A stretch of DNA of 27,442 nt from Peptococcaceae bacterium BRH_c23. Lineage in GTDB: Bacteria; Bacillota_B; Desulfitobacteriia; Desulfitobacteriales; Desulfitobacteriaceae. This document shows, piece by piece, positions 7,171-15,601 of this stretch. Both the position numbers and the translations under genes were made by a program. Location: NCBI GenBank assembly GCA_000961805.1, contig LADV01000242.1, forward strand, positions 1 to 27,442. Direction: 5' to 3'. Under the pieces are notes generated by a model. That model had not been told where the DNA came from, did no database searches, and worked only from the letters and a program-made list of their open reading frames with translations. How positions within the stretch are numbered: position 1 is the stretch's first letter; the number at the start of each line of letters is the position of its first letter.

Positions 7171-7931
7171 ATCTGTGTCTGAGTAATTATGTTTTTCACG
7201 TTACATTGGAGAAACGCTTTCAGTATTTTGTCACTGGACCAATGAATTCGCCAATTTTGCCTGTCCTAACCTATTATTAGAGTCAGCGATTCAATCCAAG
7301 TTAAAAAAACAACCTCTAGGAGCTCTATAATGCTTTGAAAATCAGAGCCTAGTATGATTCATCCAAGTTGAGGAATCTATGGCAACAGGCGTCAATTTAG
7401 ACGTCAGGATATATTATACTAATACAAGCACTTTATAGGCACATAATAAACACTTAAAGTTGATTGATGATTACTTAAGTAATTTTAAGTTGAATTATTG
7501 AACCCAGATTTATCTCGCTAAACAGAATATCACTCCTCGTATGGTTACAAATTCCTATTTAGTGAAGAGTTTTTTACTTTTTCTTCTATTTCACATTGAA
7601 GTTCTACCAACTTGAGTTTTACTCTTAACATTTATTGTCAGGTTAAACTGAACTCTTTCATCTAATTGCTCTGCTAATACTAATAAATTAACAGAAAGAA
7701 ATTTATCTTCCGTTTCCCCTTCCCCATTGCAATAATTATTTTGACTATTACACTACTACTTTAAACAAGAAAAAGATGATTCAAAGAAATCTAAAGTCCT
7801 TGGAAAGTCTTGGGGTTGGGGTTAAGGTAAACATCACCGGAAGTTAGAGAATAATCATCTTTAAAGAAACAAGCCACCAAGCAGTAGGCTTATTTGTCAT
7901 GCAATTATATAGTTGAGTCGTTATCTAGTTT

Positions 7932-8237
7932 TTGGGGGTGTTTTATGACTGGCCCGGTAACATCCGCGAACTTCAAAACGTCATGGAGCGCGCTATGCTT
8001 ACTTCTGATGAAGAATTAATCAGTCATAAATCCATCCTTAATCTCTTTGATTCCCTGTCTCCTATTCCTCAGGAGCATGGGATCGAAGAAATAATGCCCA
8101 TCGAGCAAATGGAAAAGCAAATGATCCGCTTGGCGTTAAAACGGTTCGGCGACTCTGCCGAAGGAAAGAAGCAAGCTGCCAAGGCCTTGAAGAAATCCCT
8201 GGCAACTCTATATAATAAGCTGAGAACTATGACCTAA
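7932..8237 (+). pseudogene. 3' stub of a sigma-54-dependent activator
   Basis: The frame starts abruptly at FYDWPGNIRELQNVMERA, the end of an AAA+ sigma-54 activator domain, followed by a linker and a Fis-type helix-turn-helix (GKKQAAKALKKSLATLYNKL). The Walker A, GAFTGA and Walker B parts are missing and the DNA upstream is noncoding, so the first three quarters of the gene are gone. A TTG at 7932 could act as a start, but no good ribosome binding site is seen. Its position just before a sigma-54 promoter and the broken sdh operon suggests it once controlled that operon. Confidence 0.82.
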
Positions 8238-8538
8238 CTTGCAATAAACTAATTTCAAACTAATCCTTGTCAAACTAAACTTATGTTCGATCAAATTCTA
8301 TTATTTAGAATTTTTTGTGTATAAATTTTGATTAATAAGAATTCATTACTCCCCCTTCTCAATTCTTAACTTAATATTCCATCGGCTGAACCTTAATGCA
8401 GATAAGGCTTTGTACGGCCTCCGGGATAAATATTTTTAAAATACAGTTAAATCATCTCGAATTGGCACACAGCTTGCATCTAACTTTCAAACATGCAGTA
8501 TATATCATTACAACTTGAGAGGAGAGGATCCGGGATTT
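8238..8538 (+). other. Control region of the sdh remnant
   Basis: AT-rich, about 300 bases, with no gene. It holds the sigma-54 promoter at 8462-8478 and a GAGAGGAGAGG ribosome binding site before 8539. I did not find a clear palindrome for an activator. Confidence 0.6.
8462..8478 (+). promoter_or_regulatory. Sigma-54 promoter of the sdh operon
   Basis: TTGGCACACAGCTTGCA is an essentially perfect -24/-12 element, with GG at 8464-8465 and GC at 8476-8477 exactly 10 bases apart. It is 60 bases before the sdhC start. Confidence 0.85.
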
Positions 8539-8700
8539 ATGAGTACACCACAAAAGCCTGATCATTTCTTGATTCGCAGAGTCCATTCTTTATTAGGGTT
8601 AGTGCCCATCGGTCTGTTCTTGATCTTTCACATGTTTCTTAATCTCTCTGCCCGCGGAGGGCCGGAGATGTATGACAAGGTCATCTTGGATTCCCATTGA
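8539..8700 (+). pseudogene. sdhC: Succinate dehydrogenase cytochrome b subunit, 5' fragment
   Basis: I place the start at ATG 8539 (MSTPQKPDHF), after the purine-rich GAGGAGAGG site. The frame could also open at 8515. The residues FLIRRVHSLLGLVPIGLFLIFH are the typical N-terminus and first membrane helix of a Bacillus-type b558 anchor subunit, with the His of that helix. After about 47 residues (GGPEMYDKV) the family match ends and the frame runs to a stop within 15 bases, having joined sdhB sequence out of frame. The other four membrane helices are lost. The gene cannot make an anchor subunit. Confidence 0.82.
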
Positions 8701-9064
8701 TGGGACTTATAATTTAGGTTCTGGCCCTCGTTTGGCTGAGGTCAAACGTCAGTGGGCCTACGAATTGTCAAAGTGTATGACTTGCGGATGTTGTATGGAA
8801 GCATGCCCACAAGTGAATTCACGCTCCAAATTTATTGGCCCTTCGGCAATATCCCAAGTCCGTCTCTTTAATGCCCACCCGACCGGAGAAATGAATAAAC
8901 ACGAACGGTTAGCTCCGTTACTCGATGAAGGCGGGATTGCTGATTGCGGCAATGCTCAGAACTGTGTTCGTGCTTGTCCAAAAGAAATGCCTTTGACAAC
9001 GAGTCTGGCAGATTTAAACCGTGAAATTAACAAATTTGCACTTGACCGTTGGCTTCGAAAATAG
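8672..9064 (+). pseudogene. sdhB: Succinate dehydrogenase iron-sulfur subunit, 3' fragment
   Basis: From about residue 6 (WIPIDGTYNLGSGPRL) this is the C-terminal half of SdhB. It contains the [4Fe-4S] ligand motif CMTCGCCMEACP and the last cluster motif CVRACPKEMP. The N-terminal [2Fe-2S] plant-type ferredoxin domain is missing. It overlaps the sdhC fragment in another frame; sdhA, normally between the two genes, is absent altogether. The simplest reading is one deletion of roughly 2.5 kb or more from early sdhC to mid sdhB, judged from normal gene sizes. The ATG at 8672 has GGAGG nearby, so a useless peptide could still be made. Confidence 0.85.
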
Positions 9065-9123
9065 TTCAACAACTATATTCGATAAAAATTAAGAGGAAAA
9101 TTTTCAAAAAGGAGATTAGCTAA

Positions 9124-10353
9124 ATGAGATCATTAAGAGAAGATGCTTTAGAGCTTCATCGTAACAATGTGGGGAAACTGGAAGTACACAGTAAAGTGCC
9201 TGTCCGAAACAGCCGGGATTTATCCTTGGCCTACTCTCCAGGAGTTGCAGAACCTTGTTTAGATATCCAGAAAGATAACGACTTAGCGTATGTTTATACA
9301 AACAAAGGCAATTTTGTGGCAGTAGTCTCGAATGGAACTGCAGTTCTCGGGCTCGGAAACATCGGGGCACCCGCCTCCCTGCCCGTCATGGAAGGAAAAT
9401 CCGTCCTTTTTAAAACCTTTGCAGGAGTTGATGCTTTCCCGATCTGCTTAAACTCTGAAGATGTCGAAAAAGTTGTTGAGACGGTAAAGCTTTTGGAACC
9501 AACCTTTGGCGGAATCAACTTGGAAGACATCAGTGCGCCGGCCTGCTTCGAGATTGAGGAGCGGCTCAAAAAAGAAATGAACATTCCTGTTTTCCATGAT
9601 GATCAACATGGCACAGCCATCGTCGTTATGGCTGGTATGATCAATGCTCTTAAAGTCGTTGGCAAACGATTGGATAACATTCGCGTTGTTACCAATGGAG
9701 CCGGCGCCGCTGGTGTGGCCATTATTAAATTACTCATGAGTATGGGTGTAAAAGAGGTCATTATGTGTGATACCAAAGGAACCATCTATAAAGGGCGCCC
9801 TGTCGGGATGAATAAATCCAAAGACGCCATTGCTGAAGTAACCAATCTTCAGAAGCTAGCAGGTTCCCTCGCCGACGCTTTAGTAGGTGCTGATGTCTTC
9901 ATCGGCGTTTCAGCAGCCAATACCTTAACTCCTGAGATGATTAAATCCATGGCTGTCGACCCAATCATCTTTGCCATGGCAAACCCAGTTCCGGAAATAA
10001 TGCCTGAACTCGCTAAAGAAGCAGGAGCTAAAGTTGTTGGCACCGGTCGTTCGGATTATCCAAACCAAGTTAACAACGTCTCGGCCTTTCCCGGTATATT
10101 TAGAGGTGCTCTAGATGTTCGCGCTGCTCAAATTAATGAAGAAATGAAAATAGCAGCAGCCTACGCGATTGCAAGCTTGGTCAGCGACGAAGAACGCAAC
10201 CCTGATTACGTAATCCCGAAAGCTTTCGATCCCCGCGTCGCCCCCGCTGTAGCGGCAGCAGTTGCCAAGGCCGCTATGGACAGCGGAGCAGCCCGAATAA
10301 CCGTTGACCCTGAAGAAATTTCCAAGAAAGTATGGGCTATCCGTCCAGAGTAG
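9124..10353 (+). CDS. Malic enzyme, oxaloacetate-decarboxylating
   Basis: A 409-residue NAD(P)-dependent malic enzyme converting malate to pyruvate and CO2. Length is normal for the short bacterial form. Visible elements are the catalytic Tyr37 in LAYSPGVAEPC, Lys92 in GKSVLFKTFAGVDAFP, metal ligands in NLEDISAP (Glu134, Asp135) and HDDQHGTA (Asp159), and the dinucleotide-binding NGAGAAGVA near residue 191. The start follows AAGGAG. It is 59 bases behind the sdhB remnant on the same strand, so it was probably the last gene of a succinate-to-pyruvate operon driven by the sigma-54 promoter at 8462. A strong terminator follows. The choice between NAD and NADP is not decided here. Confidence 0.93.
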   Translation: MRSLREDALELHRNNVGKLEVHSKVPVRNSRDLSLAYSPGVAEPCLDIQKDNDLAYVYTNKGNFVAVVSNGTAVLGLGNIGAPASLPVMEGKSVLFKTFAGVDAFPICLNSEDVEKVVETVKLLEPTFGGINLEDISAPACFEIEERLKKEMNIPVFHDDQHGTAIVVMAGMINALKVVGKRLDNIRVVTNGAGAAGVAIIKLLMSMGVKEVIMCDTKGTIYKGRPVGMNKSKDAIAEVTNLQKLAGSLADALVGADVFIGVSAANTLTPEMIKSMAVDPIIFAMANPVPEIMPELAKEAGAKVVGTGRSDYPNQVNNVSAFPGIFRGALDVRAAQINEEMKIAAAYAIASLVSDEERNPDYVIPKAFDPRVAPAVAAAVAKAAMDSGAARITVDPEEISKKVWAIRPE

Positions 10354-10476
10354 TCTTCGCGGGCCACAAATAAAGGCTTTATAAACTCGTATTGCCTTAA
10401 GGCATTCGAACCTTTCCGGCACGCCTTTGTCAGGCGCGTTAGGACTTGAAATATCTTGATGCTGTGAAGACGCTAT

Positions 10477-10512
10477 TAGCCTTCGGCACAAAAACCGAAG
10501 GCTATTTTTTTT
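10477..10512 (+). terminator. Rho-independent terminator after malic enzyme
   Basis: TAGCCTTCGG (10477-10486) pairs with CCGAAGGCTA (10495-10504), an 8-base loop, followed by eight T. A textbook intrinsic terminator. Confidence 0.92.
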
Positions 10513-10529
10513 GCCTGAAAGCACCGCCG

Positions 10530-10887
10530 CTTCAGCAATTAAGCTTCTGTATGATTTCCACCGATCATTATTGAGGAATTCACTTATTATGTATTTTATC
10601 ACCATCATTTACTTAATTTAACTCCGAAATGGATATACCTCCCCTACCCCAAAATTAGTCTTCTTATTTAGTTGCCTAATCTCTATGCGCTACTCAAAAC
10701 TAATTCGGCTTCAGCAATTTAGCCTCTGTATGAATTTATCCGCTTCATATCCTATATTTAAATGACTTTTCGAATTGTCCTCAACATTTATCTAATTCTC
10801 TTTAAAAAAGAATACACCTTCCCCTACCCCATGTTTTAGATTCTTATTTAATTACTCAATTTCTATGAGCTACTAAAAACCAATTCA
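10530..10887. repeat. Two diverged direct repeats carrying the transposase 3' end
   Basis: Two units of about 179 bases begin CTTCAGCAATT(A/T)AGC at 10530 and 10709. Both contain CCCCTACCCC in the middle and end in a version of CTATG-GCTACT-AAAAC-AATTC. On the minus strand the end of the second unit codes for the last residues of the transposase (AELVFSSS, stop), and the end of the first codes for a variant (AELVLSSA, stop). So the 3' end of the IS is present at least twice in tandem. The inner parts of the units differ strongly. Confidence 0.65.
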
Positions 10888-12009
10888 GCTCGATACTTCA
10901 GCAGATATAGTTCTTTCAATAAAAGTCTTACCATTTCTCGTTGAGTTGTAAAACGGTTTCTCAGTCGCCTCACTAAAAATAATTGCATAATATTCGATGC
11001 CATAAAGATCAAATATAGCACTGCTTCTACTGCCTTCCCCCCATGCACAAAGCTATGCTCTAAACCACATTTGCTTTTCAAGTTATTAAAAATCGAGTTC
11101 TCAATATCCCAACGTGCTCTTATAATTTTAAACAATGTCTTGAGCGCCATCCATACATGTCGTTACGATCATAATCTGTGTGCGCTGTTTGTTCTTATGT
11201 TTAAGAGCAAATTTTATAAAACGCAACGGTTGCTCTACGTTGTCCATAGTAAATGTTGACTCGTAAACTTCAACTTTCTCAAATCCTTTTTCATCTTCCC
11301 AAACCTCAACTGCCTCTGACTTATTCACCTTCTTTTTTGCTAACCGCAAACTATTATTGTTATTGTTTTTTGCTCGGACAATTGCATCAATACCAAGATT
11401 TTTGCAGTGGTTAATCCAGATGGAATTACAGGCAAGGGCATCATAAACTACAACTTCGATTAATTTATTATGACTCTTCACGACGCTTGAAATCAGCCTT
11501 TTCCCTACGCTCAACTCCCCTTCATCCTTCGAAATGGAATCTTGTCCGGGCTTGTACATCTCAAAGCCAATAACCAGTTTGGGGCCAATCCCTACTGTTG
11601 ACATTACAGCGCCACTATGGAAACAATGAGTCTTTTCGCCTTTATTATTTTTCAAGCATTCTGGACAGCTTTTCTTATTGCTCCCGAAGAATTTTGTTCC
11701 ATCGATAGCAACCACAGTATATCCGTCAATGGTTCCGTTTTCAAAAGCCTTATTCTCAACTGCCTTTCGTCAGTCAGTTTATTCAAACCACGTTCGAGAT
11801 GGTAAACATTCTTCATATATCTCACTAATTTTACAAAGAAGTTTTTTCGCATTTCATCCTCTCTCTCCTCTGATTTTAGCAGAATGAAAGGTCTGACAAA
11901 AGCTTTAAAAAACTCCGAATTTGATACACTTTTGAAATCGGTAAAGATACCAGTGAAATCAATGGTTTGACTGTGGTTGAGGCTAAAGTGCTGATTAATT
12001 ATGGTACAT
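10863..12009 (-). pseudogene. Frameshifted DDE transposase (IS4-like)
   Basis: Three minus-strand frames make up one transposase of about 380 residues. Part one (to about 11757) includes SNSEFFKAFVRPFILLKSEE and FVKLVRYMKNVYHLERGLNKL. Part two (about 11757-11140) has the first catalytic Asp in VVAIDGTKFFGS, a C-x2-C motif (SCPECL) and the second Asp in VVVYDALACNS. Part three (about 11150-10863) has the ARWDIENSIFNNLKSKCG segment with the catalytic Glu. Frames change near 11757 and 11140. The N-terminal frame lacks a usable start: it is open to 12029 with no ATG before 11852, while the ATG at 12009 is out of frame. No terminal inverted repeats could be fixed. Dead copy. Confidence 0.8.
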
Positions 12010-12040
12010 AAATTATACCAATTTTCTCCCTACAAAATTA

Positions 12041-12076
12041 CAAGACCGCCCAAACCTAAGGTTTTAAGCGGTCTTG
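12041..12076. terminator. Hairpin between the IS and the CoA-transferase gene
   Basis: CAAGACCGC (12041-12049) pairs with GCGGTCTTG (12068-12076), with additional AAACCT/AGGTTT pairs inside. It lies 3' of the minus-strand CoA-transferase gene and probably ends that transcript. Confidence 0.65.
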
Positions 12077-12208
12077 GCAACTCTGTTTTTACACAGCCCG
12101 CCCCTTCAGCTTAGGTATTAGTTCATGATGATTTATATATAATGCCGGTAGTTTACGGCCAGAGCCAAATAGCCAGTATAATCCAAATGCCTGGGTTGTT
12201 TACGAGAC

Positions 12209-13567
12209 TTACTTATCAAGTACTAAATCACTGACAAATCCGGGAAAGAAATTTTTCTTCATGCTATCACGTAATTCTCCACGCAGATCAGGATGTGCAA
12301 TAGCAACTAGCGCCTTTGCACGTTCTGTTATGCTTTTATAACGCAAATCGGCAACACCATATTCAGTGATTACAAATTGGGCATAATGGCGTGGAACTGT
12401 AACCGGAGTTCCCGGTGGCAAATCCGGAACAATTGATGATATTAGAGAACCATCGTCTCTTTTTCTGCTGGAAGTAATTAATGTCATTCCAAAACCGCCT
12501 GGTGAGAGTTGGGCGCCTATCATAAAGTCAAGCTGTCCACCAACACCGCTTACCATACGTGATCCTATTCCCTCTGAAGTAATCTGACCGGTCAAATCAC
12601 AGTTTATTGCCATATTAATGGCTTTCATGTTAGGATGTTGGGCAATAAAAGCAGGGTTATTAGTATAGGATGCTGGATATAATTGACAAGCTGGATTATT
12701 TTCGACATAATCATACATACTCTGTTCTCCCAAACAGAAGGTAGCAATAGTTATACCTTTGTGAAAAGGCTTTCTAGCATTGGTGACAATACCTTTCTCA
12801 ATCAACTCGGGCAGCCCAATAGGAAACATCTCTGTATGTACACCGAGATCATGTTTTCCTTCAATACCAGCAACAACTGCTTCAGTAATACCGCCTATCC
12901 CCATCTGAATAGTATCTCCATCGTTAATTAGTTCCAGAACATAATTACCTATGGCTTTTTCAACTTCAGTAGGGGTACTTCTTGGAACTATAAGCGGGGG
13001 GGTGGCGTTTTCTATGAAGTAATCAAATTCGGATACATGCATCCAGTTATTACCATTCACAACTGGAAGGAACTCATTAACTTCAGCTATTGCTAAACGC
13101 AGTTTACCAGATGCTTTGCCAAAGCTAATACTGTCTATTGTATAAAAATTACTTAAGCCAAGATTAACATATCCATCTTTAGTGGGAGGAGTTACTTGGG
13201 CAATGAAAATGCTAGCCCTTCGCGATATCTTCTCATGGCAATCAACGACGTTTGATGGTAGATAATCACAAAGCTTGTGCTGATAGGTTTTTCGTACCGT
13301 CTTATGACCATAACCTGTTTGATGGTTAATATGACCATATGATTTGACCAAAAATTCTGGATTTAATAACCTCGAAGCACGAATTTGAAGTGCATCAAAC
13401 ATTATAACATCTTCCAACTCTTCATAACGGGCTAAAATAGCATTGTAAACATCACTTGAACAATTTCCAGGTCCTAAACCAGTCGCAACGTAATCTCCGG
13501 ATTGCACTAGTTTCGCAGCATCGTTTATCGAGATCAGTTTCCTTTGATATTCATCTTTCCAACTCAT
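12209..13567 (-). CDS. Acetyl-CoA hydrolase/transferase family CoA-transferase
   Basis: A 452-residue class I CoA-transferase of the type that includes 4-hydroxybutyrate, butyryl and propionate CoA:acetate transferases. It swaps CoA between an acyl-CoA and a free acid such as acetate. Visible features are VATGLGPGNCSSDV near the N-terminus, the GIGGITEAVV loop near residue 224, the catalytic Glu246 in LGVHTEM, SGVGGQLDF near 340 and the late EYGVADL. An AGGAGG ribosome binding site precedes the start. It is 58 bases downstream of the acyl-CoA dehydrogenase gene in the same direction, so both share the sigma-54 promoter at 14926. It could recycle CoA or activate the acid substrate; the exact acid cannot be read. 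Confidence 0.9.
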   Translation of the reverse strand: MSWKDEYQRKLISINDAAKLVQSGDYVATGLGPGNCSSDVYNAILARYEELEDVIMFDALQIRASRLLNPEFLVKSYGHINHQTGYGHKTVRKTYQHKLCDYLPSNVVDCHEKISRRASIFIAQVTPPTKDGYVNLGLSNFYTIDSISFGKASGKLRLAIAEVNEFLPVVNGNNWMHVSEFDYFIENATPPLIVPRSTPTEVEKAIGNYVLELINDGDTIQMGIGGITEAVVAGIEGKHDLGVHTEMFPIGLPELIEKGIVTNARKPFHKGITIATFCLGEQSMYDYVENNPACQLYPASYTNNPAFIAQHPNMKAINMAINCDLTGQITSEGIGSRMVSGVGGQLDFMIGAQLSPGGFGMTLITSSRKRDDGSLISSIVPDLPPGTPVTVPRHYAQFVITEYGVADLRYKSITERAKALVAIAHPDLRGELRDSMKKNFFPGFVSDLVLDK

Positions 13568-13625
13568 TACATAAACCTCCTAATGGTTGAATTTGGTGTT
13601 TTTATGTCTAGGAAAGAATTCACAA

Positions 13626-14768
13626 CTATAATCCTAATCCTCTGCTCACTATAACCTTCATAACTTCAGAGGTACCAGCAAAAATCGATTTTATCCGTGT
13701 ATCAGTAAAGATTCGGGAAATTTCATATTCAGAACAGTAACCATAACCGCCAAACAATTGCAGACATCTTGAAGCTACCTTATGTGCCGTCTCACAGATC
13801 CAGTATTTGCCCATGCTGACTTCTTGTAAAATGTCTTTGTGTGCCATGTGATCAGCGATAAGAGCATCGGTAAAGGTTCGGGCAATTTGCACCTCAGAAG
13901 CACACTCAGCCAGAACAAATTGCGTATTTTGAAACTTGCTTAAAGGTTGTCCAAACGCCTGACGTTCCTTGACGTATTGAATGGTTAATTCCAAAGCTCT
14001 TTCTGCCAAACATGTACTTCCTTGGCAAGTAACGATTCTTTCTTGTTGTAGTTTCTGCATCAGGTAGGTAAAGCCAGCCCCTTCTTTACCAAGCAAATTA
14101 TCTACTGGCACCCGGCAATCGTTAAAGAACAATTCACATGTATCCTGGGCATGTAAACCTATTTTGGGGATACTCTGACCTCTTTCAAAACCCGGAGTAT
14201 CTCTTTCTACAACGAAGAGGCTGATCCCTTTGGCACCTGCGGTGGGATCGGTCTTGGCAGCTACAACTATTAAATCAGCCAGTATTCCATTGGAAATAAA
14301 GGTTTTTGAACCATTCAGTATATAATAATCTCCATTTTTAACAGCCTTAGTGCGAATGGCAGCCAGGTCAGAGCCTGTTCCTGGTTCAGTCATAGCTACG
14401 GCCAGAATTTTCTCTCCGCTGACGCAACCAGGCAGCCATAGGGCCTTTTGTTCATCATTAGCATAAGAAGCGATATACGGAGCAACAACTGCACTATGCA
14501 GGGGGCTAAAAAAGCCCATTAGAGACCGATGACCTATTTCTTCCATAATAATCATATCGTAAAGAAAGTCGGCACCACTGCCACCATATTGCTCATCAAC
14601 CCAATTACATAAAAAACCATAGTCTCCCATTTTCTTAAACGCATCTCGTGCTACGATTGAATTTTTTTCCCATTCTTCATAGTGAGGTACTAACTCATTT
14701 TCGACAAAATCGCGGAATGTCTTTCTAAACATCTCGTGCTCTTGGGTAAACGGCAGTTTTCTTTCCAT
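13626..14768 (-). CDS. Acyl-CoA dehydrogenase
   Basis: A 380-residue flavoprotein that would oxidise an acyl-CoA to the 2,3-enoyl-CoA, passing electrons to an electron-transfer flavoprotein. I choose ATG 14768 (MERKLPF), 9 bases after AGGAGG; longer starts at 14777 or TTG 14786 overlap that site. It has the signature AMTEPGTGSDLAAIRT, the NGSKTFISNG segment and the C-terminal LFGGYGYCSEYEISR. The Glu of YEGT used as base in medium-chain enzymes is Ala here (IFAGTSEV), while LQQER supplies Glu243 at the position used by isovaleryl and long-chain enzymes. That points to a branched or unusual substrate. First gene of the sigma-54 operon with the CoA-transferase. Confidence 0.93.
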   Translation of the reverse strand: MERKLPFTQEHEMFRKTFRDFVENELVPHYEEWEKNSIVARDAFKKMGDYGFLCNWVDEQYGGSGADFLYDMIIMEEIGHRSLMGFFSPLHSAVVAPYIASYANDEQKALWLPGCVSGEKILAVAMTEPGTGSDLAAIRTKAVKNGDYYILNGSKTFISNGILADLIVVAAKTDPTAGAKGISLFVVERDTPGFERGQSIPKIGLHAQDTCELFFNDCRVPVDNLLGKEGAGFTYLMQKLQQERIVTCQGSTCLAERALELTIQYVKERQAFGQPLSKFQNTQFVLAECASEVQIARTFTDALIADHMAHKDILQEVSMGKYWICETAHKVASRCLQLFGGYGYCSEYEISRIFTDTRIKSIFAGTSEVMKVIVSRGLGL

Positions 14769-14925
14769 TATAATCATCCTCCTCAAGTCTTATTGTCATT
14801 TATAACATGACAATAAATAAATAAATACTAAAAAATGTTATCATATTTCAATATTTTACTTATCATCACATCCTTCTCGCATTACTTGTTTGAAAAAGCC
14901 TTTCCAATCGTTGCATACTAAACTT

Positions 14926-14942
14926 AGCAATAACCGTGCCAA
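14926..14942 (-). promoter_or_regulatory. Sigma-54 promoter of the acyl-CoA dehydrogenase operon
   Basis: Read on the minus strand, TTGGCACGGTTATTGCT is a perfect -24/-12 element with 10 bases between GG and GC. It directs transcription leftward to the gene starting at 14768, with a leader of about 145 bases. Confidence 0.87.
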
Positions 14943-14992
14943 TAATTAAAAAGTCGGAATAGTCGCATTTTTATATTTCAAGATCGCCCACA

Positions 14993-15010
14993 TGTTCCAT
15001 ATATGGAACA
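14993..15010. promoter_or_regulatory. Palindromic activator site
   Basis: TGTTCCATATATGGAACA is a perfect 18-bp palindrome about 55 bases upstream of the -24 element of the minus-strand sigma-54 promoter. It is a likely binding site for an enhancer-binding protein, most simply the activator encoded at 18873-20999. Inference. Confidence 0.6.
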
Positions 15011-15039
15011 CAGTTGTCTAAAAGTGAAACACAGCATGA

Positions 15040-15292
15040 GGTTTATATGATAAAACAATCCGGAGAGCCTTTGAACAGATGATCGGAATATTATGAATAC
15101 TGCAAGAACCCTTGGCGTATTGGAATGAATGGTGCTTGGGATGGGATAGTCGCAGGCATAGTATTGTCTTTTTCCAGAGCCCTCGGTGAATTTAGGACAA
15201 ATCTGATGGTAACCTGAAATAATGTGGCTATTTCAATAGCCGCGCTTTTTGCGGTTGAAGATGGTACTAGCCAAGGCTATACATTATCATAG
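15040..15292 (+). pseudogene. Remnant of a molybdate/tungstate-type ABC transporter permease
   Basis: Three frame segments read as pieces of a ModB-like permease. The first is TIRRAFEQMIGIL (from 15055). The second is MNTARTLGVLE (15093). The third, in another frame, is GIVAGIVLSFSRALGEF followed by RTNLMVT, a stop, then VAISIAALFAVEDG. The RALGEF segment is the conserved cytoplasmic loop that contacts the ATPase in this permease group, and ARTLG is the preceding helix end. Two frameshifts and an internal stop make it dead. Only about 80 of roughly 225 residues are left, and no ModA or ModC sequence is visible nearby. Confidence 0.65.
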
Positions 15293-15601
15293 TGATCGTT
15301 CCCCATACTCCTTTATCAAAGTGAATTGTTATGTACCGTCATCCACTTTGGCTGTACACCCCTGTCACATGGCGTTTATAACCATCTTTCGCCAAGGCTG
15401 ACGCTATAACCCCTTTGACTATGGTTCAGGCAGTATAGCTTTTATCCTTATACAGGCAGAATGGTTTGGGAACTTGTACCTTTACTAACATGCTATGGTA
15501 CCCTTCCCTTAGGGCTTAGTTGGTTAACGACGGGTTTTAGCGTTGAACCCGCTACTGTCTATTGGTAGATTTCTTCTCAGCCCGTGCATCATTTCTGATA
15601 C
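15293..15601. other. Unassigned spacer
   Basis: About 300 bases between the permease and IS256 remnants. One + frame gives VWELVPLLTCYGTLPLGL followed by a hydrophobic run near 15460-15560 that resembles a membrane-protein scrap, but I cannot name it. No promoter or hairpin of note. Confidence 0.35.

Larger units (their letters stand above)
6321..7931. other. Gene-free decayed region
   Basis: About 1.6 kb with no convincing gene in any frame. It holds the terminator at 6427-6473, three copies of an IS21-like end motif (6932-7015), a long imperfect inverted repeat (7109-7170) and a minus-strand open stretch of about 50 codons near 7600-7760 that has no start codon and that I cannot assign. 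A short + frame near 6655-6725 (CYECIPKGRQIAKWEEELG) also looks like a coding remnant of unknown origin. This is most likely a graveyard of inserted elements. Confidence 0.6.

Noticed and set aside
7600..7760. Minus-strand open stretch with plausible amino-acid composition (FLSVNLLVLAEQLDERVQFN)
   Set aside because: About 50 codons, no start codon or ribosome binding site, no recognisable family; left as unassigned remnant.
10111..10608. 165-codon minus-strand frame across the malic enzyme 3' end and its terminator
   Set aside because: It runs through a strong intrinsic terminator and opposite a certain gene; no family resemblance.
10530..10887. The two 179-base units as a CRISPR array or satellite
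   Set aside because: Only two diverged units, whose ends encode the transposase tail; better explained by IS ends.
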